Positions 9,071 through 18,002 of a stretch of DNA of 64,000 nt are shown here, piece after piece. This stretch comes from Pseudomonas sp. VD-NE ins (lineage in GTDB: Bacteria; Pseudomonadota; Gammaproteobacteria; Pseudomonadales; Pseudomonadaceae), in NCBI RefSeq assembly GCF_031882575.1, contig NZ_CP134772.1, positions 6,359,001 through 6,423,000 of the forward strand, given 5' to 3'. A program made the position numbers and the translations under genes. Position 1 is the stretch's first letter; every line of letters starts with the position of its first letter. The notes under the pieces are model-generated. The model saw nothing but the letters and a program-made list of their open reading frames with translations. It made no database searches and was not told the DNA's origin.

Positions 9071-9652
9071 CTACTTCTCGAAACCGCTCGACGGAAACAC
9101 ATCCGTCCCGCGCCAACGCCGCACCGAGCGCTGGAAGAACAAGCTGTTCGGCACCTGCACCATGGCGCTGCCGGTCCCCAGCTCTTCAGCCTCGATCAAC
9201 GTCGTGTAGAGCAGATTGATCGCCACCACCCGGCCTTTGACGCCTGGCTTGTCGGTGGTGTCCACCAGCTCGACGATATCGCCCAACCGAAATGGCCCGA
9301 CCGTGAAGATCAGAATCGCGCAGAGCAGGTTCGACAGCACGCTCCACATCGCAAAGAACGCCACCGCTGCCACCGCAACGAACCCTGACAGCGCCGTCCA
9401 CAACACAGTGGCCGAAACGCCGAGGCGTTCCAATACGAAAATCAGCGCACTGCCCATGATCAGCCAGCGCAACACGCCGCGCAGCGGCATCAACAATTGC
9501 GGCGGAAACGGATAGCGCTCACCCAACCGGGTCAGGCCTTTGGCGACGAAGCGCTGAGTGAGGTAACCGGCCAGCAGAATCAGCAGAATCTGCAGCGTAA
9601 ACCAGATCGGCTCGACCCACACCGCCGGTAGCGGCAGCTTGAACGCTTCCAT
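9071..9652 (-). CDS. Small mechanosensitive ion channel (MscS family)
   Basis: A 193-aa protein with three hydrophobic segments in the N-terminal 110 residues, the third being the Gly/Ala-rich pore helix (LSGFVAVAAVAFFAMWSVL). A short MscS beta domain follows (GDIVELVD, GRVVAINLLYTTL) and the large C-terminal cytoplasmic vestibule is missing. Its start codon overlaps the yheS stop by one base (TGATG), so translation is likely coupled. The family opens under membrane tension to release solutes. Confidence 0.86.
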   Translation of the reverse strand: MEAFKLPLPAVWVEPIWFTLQILLILLAGYLTQRFVAKGLTRLGERYPFPPQLLMPLRGVLRWLIMGSALIFVLERLGVSATVLWTALSGFVAVAAVAFFAMWSVLSNLLCAILIFTVGPFRLGDIVELVDTTDKPGVKGRVVAINLLYTTLIEAEELGTGSAMVQVPNSLFFQRSVRRWRGTDVFPSSGFEK

Positions 9653-11562
9653 CAGGACAGCGCCTCCAGCTCCGCTTGCATGCTTTCCAGCGTCTCGAGG
9701 GCTTCCATCCACGCCTCTTCCAGCTCGCCTTCACGAACCTTCAGCTTGGCCTGTTCGGCGAGCAGATCACGCAATTCATTTTTGCGCGCCGGCTCGTAGA
9801 TGTCGCTGTCGCCGAGGCTGGCGTCGACCTTGGCCAGTTTCTCGTGAAGCTTGCCCAGCTCGGCTTCGAGCTTGTCGGCCTCACGCTTGTGCGGTGCCAG
9901 TTGCTGACGTAACGCAGCCGCGGCTTGACGCTGGGCCTTCTTGTCGGTCTTGTCCGGATTCACCGGGGTGTTACTGACCGGTGCATTGCGCTGACGGTAC
10001 TCCACCAGCCAGCGCGCGTAGTCTTCGAGGTCGCCATCGAACTCTTCGACCTTGCCATCAGCGACCAGGTAGAAGTTGTCGGTGGTGCTCTTGAGCAAGT
10101 GTCGATCGTGAGACACCACCAGCACCGCGCCGCTGAATTCCTGCAGCGCCATGGTCAGCGCCAGGCGCATTTCCAGGTCGAGGTGGTTGGTCGGTTCGTC
10201 GAGCAGCAACAGGTTCGGCCGTTCCCAGGCGATCAACGCCAGGGCCAGACGCGCTTTTTCGCCACCGGAGAAATTCAGTACTGGCTCGTCGATGCGTGCA
10301 CCCCGGAAGTCGAAACCACCGAGGAAATCACGCAGGGTCTGCTCACGCTCGGTCGGCGCCAGACGCTGCAAGTGCAGCAACGGGCTGGCCTTGGCATCCA
10401 GCGAATCGAGCTGATGCTGAGCGAAGTAGCCGACCACGGTGTTCTCGCCACGGGTCAGGCGCCCAGCGATCGGTGACAGCTCGCCAGCGAGGTTCTTGAT
10501 CAGCGTCGATTTACCCGCGCCGTTCGGACCGAGCAGGCCGATCCGCGCGCCCGGGGTCAGTTGCAACTTGACCTTCTCGAGGATGGTTTTGTCGCCATAG
10601 CCCAGACGCGCATCCGACAGGTCGATCAGCGGGCTGGAGATCTTGGTCGACTCGCGGAAGACGAAGTCGAACGGCGAATCGACGTGGGCCGCCGACAGCT
10701 CTTCCATCCGTTCCAGTGCCTTGATCCGGCTCTGCGCCTGACGGGCCTTGGTGGCCTGGGCCTTGAAACGGGCGATGTAGCTTTCCATGTGCGCACGTTG
10801 CGCCTGCTGCTTCTCGTAGGCCTGTTGTTGCTGGGCCAGACGTTCGGCACGGGCGCGTTCGAACGCGGTGTAGCCGCCGCGATACAGGGTGATTTTGCGC
10901 TGATCGACATGCGCGACGTGATCGACGACTTCGTCGAGGAAATCGCGGTCGTGGGAAATCAGCAGCAAGGTACCCGGGTAGCTTTTCAGCCACTCTTCGA
11001 GCCAGATGATCGCGTCGAGGTCCAAGTGGTTGGTCGGTTCGTCGAGCAACAACAAGTCCGACGGACACATCAACGCTTGCGCCAGATTCAGACGCATCCG
11101 CCAGCCACCGGAGAAATCGCCGACCTGGCGATCCATCTGCTCGTTGGTGAAGCCGAGACCGGCGAGCAATTTGCGCGCCCGCGCATCGGCGGTGTAACCG
11201 TCGGCGCTGTCGAGTTCGGAATGCAGACGGGCCTGAGCGGCACCGTCGTGCGCCGCTTCGGCGGCGGCGAGGTCACGTTGCACCTCGCGTAGACGCAAGT
11301 CGCCATCGAGCACATAGTCGACGGCAAGACGCTCGAGTGTCTCGATTTCCTGGCGCATGTGGGCGATGCGCCAATCGGCCGGCAGGAAGCAATCACCCGA
11401 GTCGGGGTGCAGCTCACCCCGAATCAGGGCGAACAGGCTCGATTTGCCGGCGCCGTTGGCACCGATGAGGCCGGCTTTGTGGCCGGCGTGCAGGGTCAGC
11501 TCGGCGTCTTCTAGCAGACGTTGCGGGCCACGCTGTAAAGTCAGGTTCTGAAGTCGGATCAT
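9652..11562 (-). CDS. yheS: ABC-F family ATP-binding protein YheS
   Basis: A 636-aa soluble protein with two ABC ATPase domains: Walker A GANGAGKSS (about 35) and GPNGAGKST (about 345), signatures FSGGWRMRL and FSGGEKARL, and two DEPTNHLDL Walker B motifs. The domains are joined by an ABC-F linker, and a charged coiled-coil tail follows (about 530-636). Sequence order and length fit E. coli YheS, a ribosome-associated translation factor, rather than Uup or EttA. There are no membrane segments. It is coupled to the MscS gene downstream and lies 50 bp from the divergent TIGR02444 gene. Confidence 0.92.
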   Translation of the reverse strand: MIRLQNLTLQRGPQRLLEDAELTLHAGHKAGLIGANGAGKSSLFALIRGELHPDSGDCFLPADWRIAHMRQEIETLERLAVDYVLDGDLRLREVQRDLAAAEAAHDGAAQARLHSELDSADGYTADARARKLLAGLGFTNEQMDRQVGDFSGGWRMRLNLAQALMCPSDLLLLDEPTNHLDLDAIIWLEEWLKSYPGTLLLISHDRDFLDEVVDHVAHVDQRKITLYRGGYTAFERARAERLAQQQQAYEKQQAQRAHMESYIARFKAQATKARQAQSRIKALERMEELSAAHVDSPFDFVFRESTKISSPLIDLSDARLGYGDKTILEKVKLQLTPGARIGLLGPNGAGKSTLIKNLAGELSPIAGRLTRGENTVVGYFAQHQLDSLDAKASPLLHLQRLAPTEREQTLRDFLGGFDFRGARIDEPVLNFSGGEKARLALALIAWERPNLLLLDEPTNHLDLEMRLALTMALQEFSGAVLVVSHDRHLLKSTTDNFYLVADGKVEEFDGDLEDYARWLVEYRQRNAPVSNTPVNPDKTDKKAQRQAAAALRQQLAPHKREADKLEAELGKLHEKLAKVDASLGDSDIYEPARKNELRDLLAEQAKLKVREGELEEAWMEALETLESMQAELEALS

Positions 11563-11612
11563 AATGGCGGCGGAGTCTACCAGCTTCGCTCACAACTGGC
11601 GCGAGTAGCACG

Positions 11613-12074
11613 ATGTCCTCTGACCTGTGGAGCTTTTCCCTTGCCACCTACGCCCGCCCGGGTGTGGAAGACGCCTGCCTGCGACTGCAAACGGCGGGCG
11701 CGAATGTGTGCCTGCTGCTGTGCGGTTTATGGCTGGAGCAACGTGGCGCAACCTGCGACGAACAACGCGTAAGGCAGCTTCAGGCGCTGACCGAACCGTG
11801 GGATATCGACGTGGTGCAGCCACTGCGAACATTGCGCATGCAATGGAAAACGCGGGCGGTGGATGACGCGGTGTTGAAAGGCATGCGCGAGCAGATCAAA
11901 TCACTCGAGCTTGAAGCTGAACGAGCGTTGCTGTCACGGCTTGAGGGTGTGGCACAGGAGTGGATGCAAAACGACGCAGGCTCGCAGACCTGGCTGGAAG
12001 AATTGGCCGGCACGGCGGCCAGCCCGAACCGCGACGCGCTGCAAGTGCTGCGCGTCGCGGCAACCGGCGGTTAG
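11613..12074 (+). CDS. TIGR02444 family protein
   Basis: A 153-aa, all-helical soluble protein (SSDLWSFSLATYARPGVEDACLRLQ at the start, a family hallmark). The family is restricted to gammaproteobacteria and has no known role. Its stop codon overlaps the end of the convergent algP gene by four bases, leaving no room for a terminator between them. Confidence 0.82.
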   Translation: MSSDLWSFSLATYARPGVEDACLRLQTAGANVCLLLCGLWLEQRGATCDEQRVRQLQALTEPWDIDVVQPLRTLRMQWKTRAVDDAVLKGMREQIKSLELEAERALLSRLEGVAQEWMQNDAGSQTWLEELAGTAASPNRDALQVLRVAATGG

Positions 12075-13279
12075 GAAGCGCTGGTTGGGTTGTTGCTGGT
12101 GCTCGACACAGCGGCTGGCGATGGCGCAGTCGATGGCGTCGAGGTAGTCGCGGCTGGAGCAGGTGCCGATGGCGCAGCCGACGCTGCCGGTGCGGCAGGC
12201 TTAGCGGCAGGCGCGGTAGCCGGTTTAGCGGCAGCTGGTTTGGCAGCGGCTGGCTTTTTAACGGCTGGTTTTGCAGCGGGCTTGGCGGCTGGTTTTGCAG
12301 CAACAGGCTTGGCAGCAGCAGTCGCTGGTTTGGCAGCAGCGGCTGGCTTGGCTGCCGGTTTGGCGGCGGCATTCACGGCTGGTTTGGCAGCAGCTTTTGC
12401 TGGTGCTTTTGCAGCAGGTTTGGCGGCAGCTGGTTTAGCGGCAGTCTTGGCAGCTGGTTTTGCAGCAGCAGTTTTAGCGGCAGGTTTTGCGGCAGCCTTG
12501 GCAGCAGGTTTAGCGGCCGGTTTGGCAGCGGCGGTTTTCGCTGGAGCAGCTTTTGCTGCAGCTGGTTTGGCGGCTGGTTTAGCAGCGGCGGCACGGGTAG
12601 CCGGCTTGGCAGCGGCAGTACGCGCAGCAGGTTTTGCCGCCGTGGTTTTAGCCGCTGGTTTTGCAGCGCTCGCCGCAGCAGGTTTCTTCGCGGCAGGTTT
12701 TGCGGCCGCTTTGGCAGCTGGTTTTGCAGCGGCTTTCACCGGTGTTTTTGCAGCTGGCTTGGCAGCGGTTTTAGCAGCAGCTTTTGCAGCAGGCTTGGCC
12801 GCTGCGGTTTTCGCTGGTGCTTTTGCAGCAGCAGGTTTGGCAGCTGCTTTCTTCGCCGGTGCCGCTGCCGGTTTGGCTGCGCGGGTGGACAATACTTTGC
12901 CCACGGCTTCTTGAACGCGACCAACACCCTGAGCCAGTTTCAGGCTTTCCTGGGCATCGCGCTTGAGTTGCAGAATGTAGCTGCGGGTGTCGGACTGGCG
13001 TTCCTTCAAGGCATCGAGCAGGTCTTCCAGTTCTTTCACTGCGCCCTTGGCTTTGGTCTGTGCCTTGGCTTTACCGGCGGCAGCTGCGTCCTGCAATTTG
13101 GTGCGGGACTTGTGCAGTTTTTCTTGCGCCTTGCCGCGTTGCTTTTCCAGTTTGGCGAGCAGTTTTTCAGCATCAGCCAAGGCTTGGGAGCAAGCGTTTT
13201 CCAGATGCTCGAGCAAGCTGCCCGAGAGTTGTTGGAGTAAGTGCAACGGAGTATTTACAGGCTTCTTGGTGGCCGACAT
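12071..13279 (-). CDS. algP: Histone-like alginate regulatory protein AlgP (AlgR3)
   Basis: A 402-aa protein. Residues 1-130 are a charged helical/coiled-coil domain, and about 131-380 consist of degenerate Lys-Pro-Ala-Ala repeats (KPAAK, KAAAKPAAK) resembling histone H1 tails. In P. aeruginosa AlgP binds DNA and influences algD transcription. The position next to algQ and the FKBP gene matches that locus. The start has a strong AGGAGG site. The repeat tract makes length variation between strains likely. Confidence 0.93.
   Translation of the reverse strand: MSATKKPVNTPLHLLQQLSGSLLEHLENACSQALADAEKLLAKLEKQRGKAQEKLHKSRTKLQDAAAAGKAKAQTKAKGAVKELEDLLDALKERQSDTRSYILQLKRDAQESLKLAQGVGRVQEAVGKVLSTRAAKPAAAPAKKAAAKPAAAKAPAKTAAAKPAAKAAAKTAAKPAAKTPVKAAAKPAAKAAAKPAAKKPAAASAAKPAAKTTAAKPAARTAAAKPATRAAAAKPAAKPAAAKAAPAKTAAAKPAAKPAAKAAAKPAAKTAAAKPAAKTAAKPAAAKPAAKAPAKAAAKPAVNAAAKPAAKPAAAAKPATAAAKPVAAKPAAKPAAKPAVKKPAAAKPAAAKPATAPAAKPAAPAASAAPSAPAPAATTSTPSTAPSPAAVSSTSNNPTSAS
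12100..12880 (-). repeat. Degenerate tandem KPAA-coding repeat in algP
   Basis: A low-complexity array of short units (GGTTTGGCAGC / GGTTTTGCAGC-like when read on the plus strand) covering the basic tail of AlgP. It causes long open frames on the opposite strand that are not genes. Boundaries are approximate. Confidence 0.85.
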
Positions 13280-13471
13280 GGTTTACCTCCTGGCTGACGT
13301 GAGTGCGGCTCATACTAGACCTCTGCAGTTACCGCCGCTAGGGCATCTTGACAGTATCGATTGCGTTGCGTTGCACCGAATCGAAAATGTTCTGCGCGAA
13401 GTCAAAAGCAGTTCACCGTTGCAGACGTTCGCGCTGGCATAATCCACCGCATCTCAGGACGGAGTGTGCCC

Positions 13472-14137
13472 ATGTCGCGCTACTTTTTTTTATCCCTCTG
13501 CATGGTTTTTTCGGCCGCCCACGCTGACGAAAAAAACAACGCGAACGATGCTCACGATCTGGCCTACAGCCTTGGTGCCAGCCTCGGTGAACGGCTGCGC
13601 CAGGAAGTCCCGCAACTGCAGATTCAGGCGCTGGTCGATGGCTTGCAGCAAGCCTATCAAGGCAAACCGCTGGCGCTGAGTGAAGCACGTATCGAGCAGA
13701 TTCTGGCCGATCATGAAGCGCAAAATGCAGAGCACTCTGCACAGCCGTCGAGCGATGCGGCGATGGAAAACGAACAGCGTTTTCTCACCGCTGAAAAAGC
13801 CAGACCGGGCGTGAAGGAGTTGGCCGACGGCATCCTGCTCACCGAGCTCACACCAGGCACTGGCGCCAAGGCCGGCCCCGATGGAAAAGTGCAGGTGCTG
13901 TATGTCGGGCGGTTGCCGGACGGCACTGTGTTCGATCAGAACACTCAGCCGCAATGGTTCAATCTCGACAGCGTGATTGCCGGCTGGCGTACCGCGTTGC
14001 AGAACATGCCAGTGGGCGCGAAATGGCGTCTGGTCATTCCATCGGATCAGGCCTATGGCGCCGACGGTGCCGGCGACCTGATTGCCCCGTTCACACCGCT
14101 GGTGTTTGAAGTGGAATTGCGTGGCGCGACGAGTTGA
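13472..14137 (+). CDS. FKBP-type peptidyl-prolyl cis-trans isomerase, exported
   Basis: A 221-aa protein with a signal peptide (MSRYFFLSLCMVFSAAHA), a Mip/FkpA-like helical dimerisation region (about 20-105) and an FKBP domain (about 120-218: VQVLYVGRLPDGTVFD, GAKWRLVIPSDQAYG). It probably folds periplasmic proteins. The canonical Tyr/Phe pocket is partly altered (QNTQPQWFNLDSVIAGWRTAL), as in several FkpA relatives. The ATG at 13472 has GGAG upstream; the open frame before it is not conserved-looking. Same position as PA5254, between algP and algQ. Confidence 0.88.
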   Translation: MSRYFFLSLCMVFSAAHADEKNNANDAHDLAYSLGASLGERLRQEVPQLQIQALVDGLQQAYQGKPLALSEARIEQILADHEAQNAEHSAQPSSDAAMENEQRFLTAEKARPGVKELADGILLTELTPGTGAKAGPDGKVQVLYVGRLPDGTVFDQNTQPQWFNLDSVIAGWRTALQNMPVGAKWRLVIPSDQAYGADGAGDLIAPFTPLVFEVELRGATS

Positions 14138-14146
14138 TCGGGCAAT

Positions 14147-14181
14147 AAAAAACGGTGCGCTTTCGGGCGCACCGTTTTTTT
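14147..14181. terminator. Bidirectional terminator between the FKBP gene and algQ
   Basis: AAAAAACGGTGCGC and GCGCACCGTTTTTTT pair around a TTTCGG loop, between two convergent genes. Confidence 0.93.
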
Positions 14182-14196
14182 GATCAGGGTTCGGGA

Positions 14197-14655
14197 TCAG
14201 GCCTGAACCGGATCTTCTTCCTTGTGTGCTGTGTGCAGCACTTCAATCAGACAGTCCTCAAGCTCGAAGCGCTCGTGCAGCAGACCACCGAGTTCCTTGA
14301 ACTTCTCGGCGACGCATTTGCCTTCATCGCACAGATCGTTGAAGGCGAGCAGCTTCTCGGTGATGACGTCGATGCGCGGATAGATCGTCTCGGCGAGTTC
14401 CAGACCACGCGTATCACCGAACGCCTTGGCTTCGCCAGTCAGCTGTTCGTAGATTTCGAAGTGCCCGGCCGAGACATAATCAACCAGCACACCGCAGAAT
14501 TCCTGCAGAGGCTTGCGGCTCTCGGACAGCGACTCAGGCTGTGCACCGAGTTTGTCGTAGGCACCGATCAGCTCTTCACGCTCTTGCAACCAGCGGTCGA
14601 TCAGCAGATGAACTCCACCCCAACGTTCCTGAGCATTCTGACAACTTTCGAGCAT
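14197..14655 (-). CDS. algQ: Anti-sigma-70 factor AlgQ (Rsd family)
   Basis: A 152-aa helical protein starting [14 protein letters not shown], the typical AlgQ N-terminus. AlgQ/Rsd binds region 4 of the housekeeping sigma factor and shifts RNA polymerase toward alternative sigma factors; in P. aeruginosa it affects alginate and siderophore genes. The internal ATG at 14655, with a GAGAG-type site, is preferred over an extension of nine codons. It is flanked by dsbH upstream, as in P. aeruginosa. Confidence 0.93.
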   Translation of the reverse strand: MLESCQNAQERWGGVHLLIDRWLQEREELIGAYDKLGAQPESLSESRKPLQEFCGVLVDYVSAGHFEIYEQLTGEAKAFGDTRGLELAETIYPRIDVITEKLLAFNDLCDEGKCVAEKFKELGGLLHERFELEDCLIEVLHTAHKEEDPVQA

Positions 14656-14838
14656 GGCGATCTCTCTTCCCTTGTGGGTCATGCTGCTCTACACCCGCGC
14701 CCCTCTTTTGATTTTGGCTTGGGGGCCGGCCGGGCAGAGCGTCATCGAGCAACATAAATCCAATGACACGTGCGGGCCAGATTATGCCCGCGCGCCTATG
14801 GCTTCAAGGTACGCAGGAGATAAAGTTCATACAAGTGT

Positions 14839-15390
14839 TTAATCCCGCAGCAGCATCGGGTGCGACGCTTCGCCGCTGAGTGGGCGCTGCAGGGCACTCC
14901 AGACCAGCCGCAACAATTGATACACCGCCAGAATCGACACCGCGACAAAGAACAGCAGGCTCCACTCCGGGATGCTCAGGTCGAACAGCGTCCAGGAAAT
15001 TTCCGCACAATCGGCGCCGCCGATAAACATCCCTTGCAGCGCGCAGATCCACGGCAGGCCACCCAATAATCTCTCTGGGACCGGCGCGCAATTGAGCAAT
15101 TGCAACACGGGGTCACTCTGTATCAGTACCTGCCGCCAGGCAGCCGTGGTGCCTCCCAGGCTCGCCCCCAGGGTCAATAGCCAGTAGAACCACAAGCCGA
15201 CACGCTTGGGGCCGTGCACCGCCGCCAGACCACTGCAGACGCACAGCAGCGTAAGGAACAGGCGCTGCACCAGGCACAGACTGCACGGCGTCAGACCGAC
15301 AGCATATTCAAGATAATAGGAAGCTCCCAGAGCAAAGGCCCCCGCAGTGAAAGCCATGAAGAACAAGGAGCGTGAGCAGGCCAACGACAT
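14839..15390 (-). CDS. dsbH: DsbB-family disulfide bond formation protein (DsbH)
   Basis: A 183-aa inner-membrane protein with four hydrophobic helices. It has the DsbB CxxC pair (CSLC, about residues 36-39) in the first periplasmic loop and a second periplasmic Cys pair in the 100-130 region (LLNCAPVPER and GADCAEISW). It re-oxidises DsbA with quinone. Location between algQ and hemY matches the second DsbB paralogue (DsbH) of Pseudomonas. Confidence 0.9.
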   Translation of the reverse strand: MSLACSRSLFFMAFTAGAFALGASYYLEYAVGLTPCSLCLVQRLFLTLLCVCSGLAAVHGPKRVGLWFYWLLTLGASLGGTTAAWRQVLIQSDPVLQLLNCAPVPERLLGGLPWICALQGMFIGGADCAEISWTLFDLSIPEWSLLFFVAVSILAVYQLLRLVWSALQRPLSGEASHPMLLRD

Positions 15391-15583
15391 GGCATTTCCG
15401 TAACAGTAGAGACAGACGGTTACGGTAGAGGAAAGCGTGTCAGCCTTTCAAGGCGAGGCCCTGCCGACAGTTCACCAGAGGTGTAGGGAAAACCCGACAG
15501 GATCAAGAGGAATCGGTGTAGTCAGCTGTAGGATTTGTCCCCGGACTACCACTGAAGTTGAATTTTCAGCCACAAAAGGTAAA

Positions 15584-15603
15584 CGAGGGAGCGAACTCCC
15601 TCG
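15584..15603 (-). terminator. Hairpin after hemY, probable terminator
   Basis: GAGGGAG and CTCCCTC pair around CGAA. On the minus strand it is followed by a T-rich stretch just beyond the hemY stop. The rest of the 15391-15608 spacer holds nothing recognised. Confidence 0.55.
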
Positions 15604-15608
15604 CCACT

Positions 15609-16847
15609 TCAGGCGTGAACGGGCACCGGCAACGGCGCGGCCAGCAGGCGCTCGTCCAGTAAGCCGAGGCCTTCCTGAAACAACTGATTGCTGCGCTCGG
15701 TATCGCCCAACTGGGCGAGCAGCCGCGCCAGTTCCGCACAGGCCTCAGGATTGCGCTGCACACGCAGGCTGCTTTCCAGATAATCCCGCGCCTTGCCCCA
15801 CAGACTGGTCTGCAGACACAGTCGGCCGAGGGTCAACAGCAAGCTCGGATCGTTCGGATGATCCTTCAACCAGCCTTCGGCGGTTTGCAACTGGCGGGCC
15901 GGATCGCTGCCCCGCACCAGACCGTAGAGACGGGCCAGATGGCTGTCGTACTTGCGTTTGAGGGCAGTGCGCAGTACTTCTTCCGCTTCGACCTGAGCAC
16001 CCAACTGCCGCAACTGTTCGGCGTACGCCAGCACCAGCGGTGGCTCCTGACGTTGCGCCGAGGTGAGCTGCTCCCAAGCGCGCGTGAGCGACTGCAAACC
16101 AACACTCCCATCCTCTTCACGCTGTGCGGCCAGCGACAGGTTTTCACCCCAGGCGCGGCGCTCAAGTTCTGCCAGCTCGGCGCGCGGCAGGATTTTGTCC
16201 TTGCGTAACTCAGGGAGTAAACGAATCACCGCCGACCATTCGCCGCGCTGCTGATACAAGCGCTGCAACTGGCGCAACGTCTGCGCGTTATGTGGATGGC
16301 GTTCGTGCATCGCTTGCAGGGTCACCAAGGCACCGTCGGTGTCGCCACGGTCAGTCTGCAACTGCGCATGGCTCAGAGCGATGGCCAGTTCCGCCTGGGG
16401 CTGGCGCTCGAGCGCGCGCTCCAGCAAACGATCGCACTCTTCGTAAAGACCTTGCTCGTTGGCCGCGCGGGCGGCACCGAGGTAATAGAGCAACGGCTGG
16501 CGTTCGGCTTCAGCCGCTCGAGACAGGTGACGCTGAGCGCTGGCCCAGCGACCTTCGGCCAGATCCAGTTGACCGTGCTCGATCGCCACCTGCACGCGCC
16601 GACTGCGGTTGCGCCGCGACCATGGGTTAACCACACCACTGGAAGTCATGACCAATTCGACCAGTGCCTTGATGCCCCAGATCAGCAGCCACAACACCAC
16701 GATCACCGCCAGCGTCGCCCACAGACTCGACTCGTAACGGAAGCTCTTGTAGGCCACCAGCACGTAACCGGAATGCTCGGCAATCGCCAGCCCCAGTGCC
16801 GCCGTCGCCGCGATCACCAGAAACACGATCACATACAGGCGTTTCAT
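15609..16847 (-). CDS. hemY: HemY, heme biosynthesis-associated TPR membrane protein
   Basis: A 412-aa protein with two N-terminal transmembrane segments (about 1-25 and 40-65) and a large TPR-rich periplasmic or cytoplasmic domain. This is the gammaproteobacterial HemY (not the oxidase of Gram-positives). Its exact role is undefined, but it is co-transcribed with hemCDX; interaction with heme-pathway enzymes has been proposed. The start overlaps the hemX stop by four bases (ATGA). Confidence 0.92.
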   Translation of the reverse strand: MKRLYVIVFLVIAATAALGLAIAEHSGYVLVAYKSFRYESSLWATLAVIVVLWLLIWGIKALVELVMTSSGVVNPWSRRNRSRRVQVAIEHGQLDLAEGRWASAQRHLSRAAEAERQPLLYYLGAARAANEQGLYEECDRLLERALERQPQAELAIALSHAQLQTDRGDTDGALVTLQAMHERHPHNAQTLRQLQRLYQQRGEWSAVIRLLPELRKDKILPRAELAELERRAWGENLSLAAQREEDGSVGLQSLTRAWEQLTSAQRQEPPLVLAYAEQLRQLGAQVEAEEVLRTALKRKYDSHLARLYGLVRGSDPARQLQTAEGWLKDHPNDPSLLLTLGRLCLQTSLWGKARDYLESSLRVQRNPEACAELARLLAQLGDTERSNQLFQEGLGLLDERLLAAPLPVPVHA

Positions 16848-17986
16848 GGCGTGGTCTCCTGCGCGGTGTTGGCGGCAGGCTTGGCGAAAGGTTTCACCGA
16901 CTCTTCGGCGTTGACGTTGCGCCGCTCAAGATAGGCTTGCACCGCACTCAGCGTGCCAGCCAGATCCGGCGTGGCGACCGTGACCGGTTCCTTGCTCAAC
17001 TCGCCAACCTGTTCGAGCATCACTTTGCTTTGCGGATTGTCCGGGTTGAAATTGCCCTTGAGCACATCGCGCGCCTCGGCCAGCGCCTGGGTGTAGACCG
17101 GCGCCTGACCGTTGAGGGCTGCCCACTGCGCCTGTTCAAGGGCAAGGCTCAGGGCCAGACGCACCTGACTCAGACTCTGCCCGGCCAGCAGCGGCCGCAC
17201 ATTCTTGTCGGCATTGAAATCGATACGGATGTAGCGCGAGACCTGATCCCACCACTGCGCCCAACGACTGGAGCCATCACCGTCAGCAGTCAGGCCCAGC
17301 AGCGACTCGCCGCGATCCTTGTACTCCGGCGCCAACTCGGTGAGGTCGATGACCTGATCACGCAATGCGCCGAGACGCAGGAACAGACCGGTGCGATCCG
17401 GTTGTGCAGTGCTGCGCAGCGCCACCAGGGTTTTCGCCACTTGCTCGCGAGCGGCGAAGGAACCGGGATCGTTTTGCTCACGGAGGATTTCGTCGGCGCC
17501 CTGCACCAGCGCCTGAGCGCTGCTGATGTCCTGCAACGCCGAAAGACGCAGGCTGGCCAGACGCAGCAGGTGTTCGGCCTCGGCAAGTCGCCAGTCCTTG
17601 CGGCTGGCGCCCAGCACCGTTTCCAGACGTTGATTGAGGCGCTGTTGATCGCCCTGGAGTTGCGTCACCAGACGCTGGCGCTCGGCAAGTTCGTCGGCAC
17701 CCGGCAACTGCGCGAGGCGCTCGGTCAGACGCTGTTCATTGAGCTTCAGACTCTGCGCCTGATCGTTCAATGCCTGCACTTCACCGGATTGCTGCTGAGT
17801 GTTGGTCTGCAGGTGACGGACCTGCCAGACACCCCAGCCACCGATCGCGACGCCGGCAGCGCCGAGCAACAAAGCGACGATGGCCAGTCCATTGCCTCGG
17901 CGCGGCTCTTTGGCCGGCGGTGGAGTTTCAACCTGGGGTTCAATCACAGGCTGGACGTCATCTTTTGGCAAGGCTGTTTCGCTCAC
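16844..17986 (-). CDS. hemX: HemX, uroporphyrinogen-III C-methyltransferase-like membrane protein
   Basis: A 380-aa protein with a cytoplasmic Pro-rich N-terminus, a single transmembrane helix (about 31-52, NGLAIVALLLGAAGVAIGG) and a long coiled coil rich in Gln and Leu (about 55-140). It is annotated as a methyltransferase by tradition, yet no SAM-binding motif is seen, so catalysis is doubtful. The start is GTG at 17986. It is the third gene of hemC-hemD-hemX-hemY. Confidence 0.9.
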   Translation of the reverse strand: MSETALPKDDVQPVIEPQVETPPPAKEPRRGNGLAIVALLLGAAGVAIGGWGVWQVRHLQTNTQQQSGEVQALNDQAQSLKLNEQRLTERLAQLPGADELAERQRLVTQLQGDQQRLNQRLETVLGASRKDWRLAEAEHLLRLASLRLSALQDISSAQALVQGADEILREQNDPGSFAAREQVAKTLVALRSTAQPDRTGLFLRLGALRDQVIDLTELAPEYKDRGESLLGLTADGDGSSRWAQWWDQVSRYIRIDFNADKNVRPLLAGQSLSQVRLALSLALEQAQWAALNGQAPVYTQALAEARDVLKGNFNPDNPQSKVMLEQVGELSKEPVTVATPDLAGTLSAVQAYLERRNVNAEESVKPFAKPAANTAQETTP

Positions 17987-18002
17987 GTATCCATCCTTTG
18001 CA

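Noticed and set aside
12100..12880. CRISPR-like array
   Set aside because: Units are very short, contiguous and coding; there are no unique spacers.
11960..13240. Long plus-strand frames opposite algP (426 and 274 codons)
   Set aside because: They are mirror frames of the KPAA repeat; composition is only Gly/Ala/Ser/Phe/Trp low complexity, without ribosome sites.
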